In this document: positions 62,177 to 64,000 of the stretch, piece by piece | How positions within the stretch are numbered: position 1 is the first letter of the stretch | How the letters are laid out: each line of letters starts with the position of its first letter | DNA from: Planctomycetota bacterium | GTDB taxonomy: Bacteria > Planctomycetota > Planctomycetia > Planctomycetales > Planctomycetaceae | Assembly: GCA_018242525.1 (NCBI GenBank) | Contig: JAFEBS010000056.1 | Span: forward strand, 127,202 to 191,201 | Reading direction: 5' to 3' | DNA length: 64,000 nucleotides | Program-made: the position numbers and the translations under genes | The notes under the pieces: generated by a model | What the model was told of the DNA's origin: nothing | The model's database searches: none | What the model saw: only the letters and a program-made list of their open reading frames with translations

Positions 62177-63946
62177 ATGGAAGCACAATACACAGTTCTG
62201 GCCCGGCGCTTTCGGCCGCAGACCTTTACCGAAGTTGTCGGTCAGGAACGGATTGCTCAAACGTTGCGAAACGCAATCCGCGAGGGACGCGTCGCGCATG
62301 CCTATCTGTTCACAGGGGCGCGCGGGGTCGGCAAGACATCCATGGCGCGCATCTTCGCCAAGGCTCTCAACTGTCCCAACTGCAATGCCGAGGGTGTCCC
62401 CTGTAACAACTGCGAAATCTGCAACGGGATCAGCACCGGTCAGGATGTCGACGTATCGGAAATCGACGGTGCCAGCAATCGAGGGATCGACGATATTCGC
62501 TCGTTGCGAGCCAACGTCGGCGTCAAGTCGATGCGGTCCAAGTACAAAGTCTACATCATTGACGAAGTTCACATGCTGACCAAGGAAGCGTTCAACGCGC
62601 TCCTGAAAACGCTGGAAGAACCGCCGCCGCTGGTGAAATTCATCTTCTGTACAACGGAACCGAACAAGGTTCCCGATACCATCCTGTCCCGCTGCCAGCG
62701 GTTTGATTTCGGGACGATTTCCGTCGACAACATCTCGTTGCGACTCGGTCAGCTGGCGGAGGCCGAGGGATTTCAGGTCGATCCTGCCGCCTTGGAACTG
62801 GTAGCGCGGCGAGCCGCCGGTTCAATGCGCGACAGCCAGTCGTTGTTTGACCAGTTACTGGCATTCGGCGCCGAAAAGATCACGTCGGCGGATGTCCATC
62901 GATTGCTGGGAACCGCTCCCGACGACCGAGTCGTAGAGATCATGGACGCGCTGATCGAGCGGGATCGGGCCAGAGCGTTGACATGCCTGGAAGGGGCCCT
63001 GAACGAAGGGGTCCAACTGGAAGCGTTAACCGATCAATTCGTCGGCTATTTCCGGGATCTAATGGTCACCGCCTGTGGTGCAGTGGAAGCCGCACTTTTG
63101 AGCGTCGGGACGGATCAGCGTCCGAAACTGCTGGAACAAGCCTCGCGCTGGGGCCTGCAAACGATTGTAGCGGGCATGCAAATCATGGCCGAAACCAAAG
63201 CGCGGATGCAGCGAGTCACCTATGGCCGGGCGTTGGCGGAACTGGCTCTGGTCCGGATTTCGATGCTGGAGGATCTGGATCGGCTGGACGAACTTGTGGC
63301 CAAATTACGCGGTGGCGCGGGTGGCAGCCTTCCGTCCAGCGGAAGCCCGGGGCCGATTCGATCTCCCCAAACTGCCAGCCAGCCGGCCAACCCGGCGGGC
63401 GAAAAAAAAAATGACGTAGCACCGTCAATTCCGCCCGTGGAACCGCACAGGTCCACGCCAGACCTGCCCGAATCAGTGCCGGTTCCGATTGTGCCGCCGC
63501 CAGCGGCTGCTCCTCCCACCATTGAGTGGAAGCCGGGATGTGAAAAGGAGTTACATACGGCTGTTCTGGCCGGTTTGACCGACATGACCGGAACTCACTT
63601 GAATCGAGTTTCCAGAACTGCAATTTCTGGGCCAACTCAACTAGATTTTTACTTTCCCGCGAACTATGATCTGGATCGACGGCTGTGTGACCGCCCCGAA
63701 GTGGTTGCCAAGCTGGAGCAGATTGTGGCTGGATTAACCGGACAGCAGGTCCGGGTCCGGTTCCTGGTCTCCGAGGCGGCTGTGGAGGAACCTGTGAAAG
63801 CAACTCCACCGCCGAAAGCAGTTTCCTCAAAAAGTCAATTTGTGGAAATGCCCGAGGATCCCTATCTGCAAGACGTCATGAACGTGTTCGGCATCAAGAT
63901 CTGGAAAGTCCAACCGCAGCCTGACAGTCCAGAGGCCAGCGGTTGA
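62177..63946 (+). CDS. dnaX: DNA polymerase III subunits tau and gamma
   Basis: This clamp-loader ATPase is 589 aa as tau. Walker A GARGVGKT lies at 47-54, a zinc module with cysteines at 66, 69, 76, 79 and 82, and DEVHML as Walker B. Then come LLKTLEEPP, sensor 1 (TTEPNKVPDTILSRCQRF) and domain III up to about 390. A low-complexity Pro/Ser linker leads to the tau-specific C-terminal domain. Start ATG 62177 (MEAQYTVLARRFRP) is chosen from family homology; the open frame begins at 62123 and neither start has a clear ribosome-binding site. Codons 409-412 carry an A10 slippery run that should also produce gamma. ybaB follows. Confidence 0.93.
   Translation: MEAQYTVLARRFRPQTFTEVVGQERIAQTLRNAIREGRVAHAYLFTGARGVGKTSMARIFAKALNCPNCNAEGVPCNNCEICNGISTGQDVDVSEIDGASNRGIDDIRSLRANVGVKSMRSKYKVYIIDEVHMLTKEAFNALLKTLEEPPPLVKFIFCTTEPNKVPDTILSRCQRFDFGTISVDNISLRLGQLAEAEGFQVDPAALELVARRAAGSMRDSQSLFDQLLAFGAEKITSADVHRLLGTAPDDRVVEIMDALIERDRARALTCLEGALNEGVQLEALTDQFVGYFRDLMVTACGAVEAALLSVGTDQRPKLLEQASRWGLQTIVAGMQIMAETKARMQRVTYGRALAELALVRISMLEDLDRLDELVAKLRGGAGGSLPSSGSPGPIRSPQTASQPANPAGEKKNDVAPSIPPVEPHRSTPDLPESVPVPIVPPPAAAPPTIEWKPGCEKELHTAVLAGLTDMTGTHLNRVSRTAISGPTQLDFYFPANYDLDRRLCDRPEVVAKLEQIVAGLTGQQVRVRFLVSEAAVEEPVKATPPPKAVSSKSQFVEMPEDPYLQDVMNVFGIKIWKVQPQPDSPEASG
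63401..63414 (+). promoter_or_regulatory. A10 slippage site for the gamma subunit of dnaX
   Basis: G followed by ten A (63402-63411) and TGACGTAG. In frame: GAA-AAA-AAA-AAT-GAC. One extra A gives GAA-AAA-AAA-AAA-TGA; one fewer A gives GAA-AAA-AAA-ATG-ACG-TAG. Both shifted frames stop at once, after ~412 residues, just past domain III. This is the design used for gamma in Thermus dnaX by transcriptional slippage. Confidence 0.75.
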
Positions 63947-63962
63947 GCAGAGGAATGGGAAA

Positions 63963-64000
63963 ATGCTCAAAGAGTTTGCAGCCATGGCGTCCATGATGAA
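63963..64000 (+). CDS. ybaB: YbaB/EbfC family nucleoid-associated protein (5' end only)
   Basis: ATG at 63963 after AGAGGAA begins MLKEFAAMASMM, cut by the window edge. Both the N-terminal pattern (compare the MFKG-type start with a Met-rich helix) and the position directly after dnaX match ybaB in many bacteria. Only 12 codons are visible. Confidence 0.7.
   Translation, partial: MLKEFAAMASMM

Overview
This 64 kb window is chromosomal DNA from a member of the Planctomycetota. The evidence is gene content: PSD1-type cytochrome/DUF1549/DUF1553 proteins beside Tat-exported DUF1501 proteins, a planctomycete-style Ser/Thr kinase next to an ECF sigma factor, Ig-like and carboxypeptidase-regulatory-repeat giants, and a sialidase-SGNH fusion. 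Gene names come from motifs and remembered family features; no database search was possible.

Layout. (1) 0-5 kb: a secreted-type zinc metalloprotease open at the left edge, a TIGR01777 epimerase, an RpoD/RpoS-like sigma factor, and ssrA (tmRNA, 4655-5013, readable tag ADQKTTANRPLTLAA). (2) 5014-13121: an 8.1 kb integrative element in the 3' end of ssrA. It has a 14-bp core duplication, matching integrase arm-type repeats at both ends, a tyrosine integrase, an excisionase-like protein, two helically phased repeat arrays (CAACTTGCAGAA x4 and paired TGTCCGA x10), a Rep-like winged-helix protein, an AAA+ ATPase, a serine recombinase and small cargo proteins. The likely original ssrA terminator lies beyond the right end. 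(3) 13.3-33.1 kb: a seven-gene minus-strand operon and the most interesting locus. In transcription order it encodes a ~2000-aa Ig-like-repeat membrane protein, an SrfC-like P-loop NTPase, an SrfB-like actin-fold ATPase, a GrpE-like protein, a zinc-ribbon/beta-propeller protein, an Hsp70 and a membrane protein with ten carboxypeptidase-regulatory-like repeats. The first and last proteins share an N-terminal module with a zinc ribbon and one transmembrane helix. Divergently placed are an ECF sigma factor and a Ser/Thr kinase. (4) 36.2-37.8 kb: a minus-strand tRNA array with five leucine anticodons; four of these tRNAs lack the long variable arm expected for leucine. (5) 38-55 kb: typical planctomycete exported proteins, namely two PSD1 proteins, three DUF1501 proteins, a Tat-exported protein, the sialidase-SGNH fusion, a YdjY-like protein and an MBOAT-like membrane protein. 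(6) 55-64 kb: housekeeping genes, namely a SolA-like oxidase translationally coupled to a phosphohexomutase, a divergent mannose-1-phosphate guanylyltransferase, an MFS transporter, dnaX with an A10 slippery run that should yield tau and gamma, and the start of ybaB.

Working model for the 13-36 kb locus (inference): an NTPase pair (SrfB and SrfC) with a dedicated Hsp70/GrpE-type chaperone pair is displayed or anchored by two zinc-ribbon membrane proteins with long repeat-rich extracytoplasmic regions, possibly under the adjacent ECF sigma and kinase.
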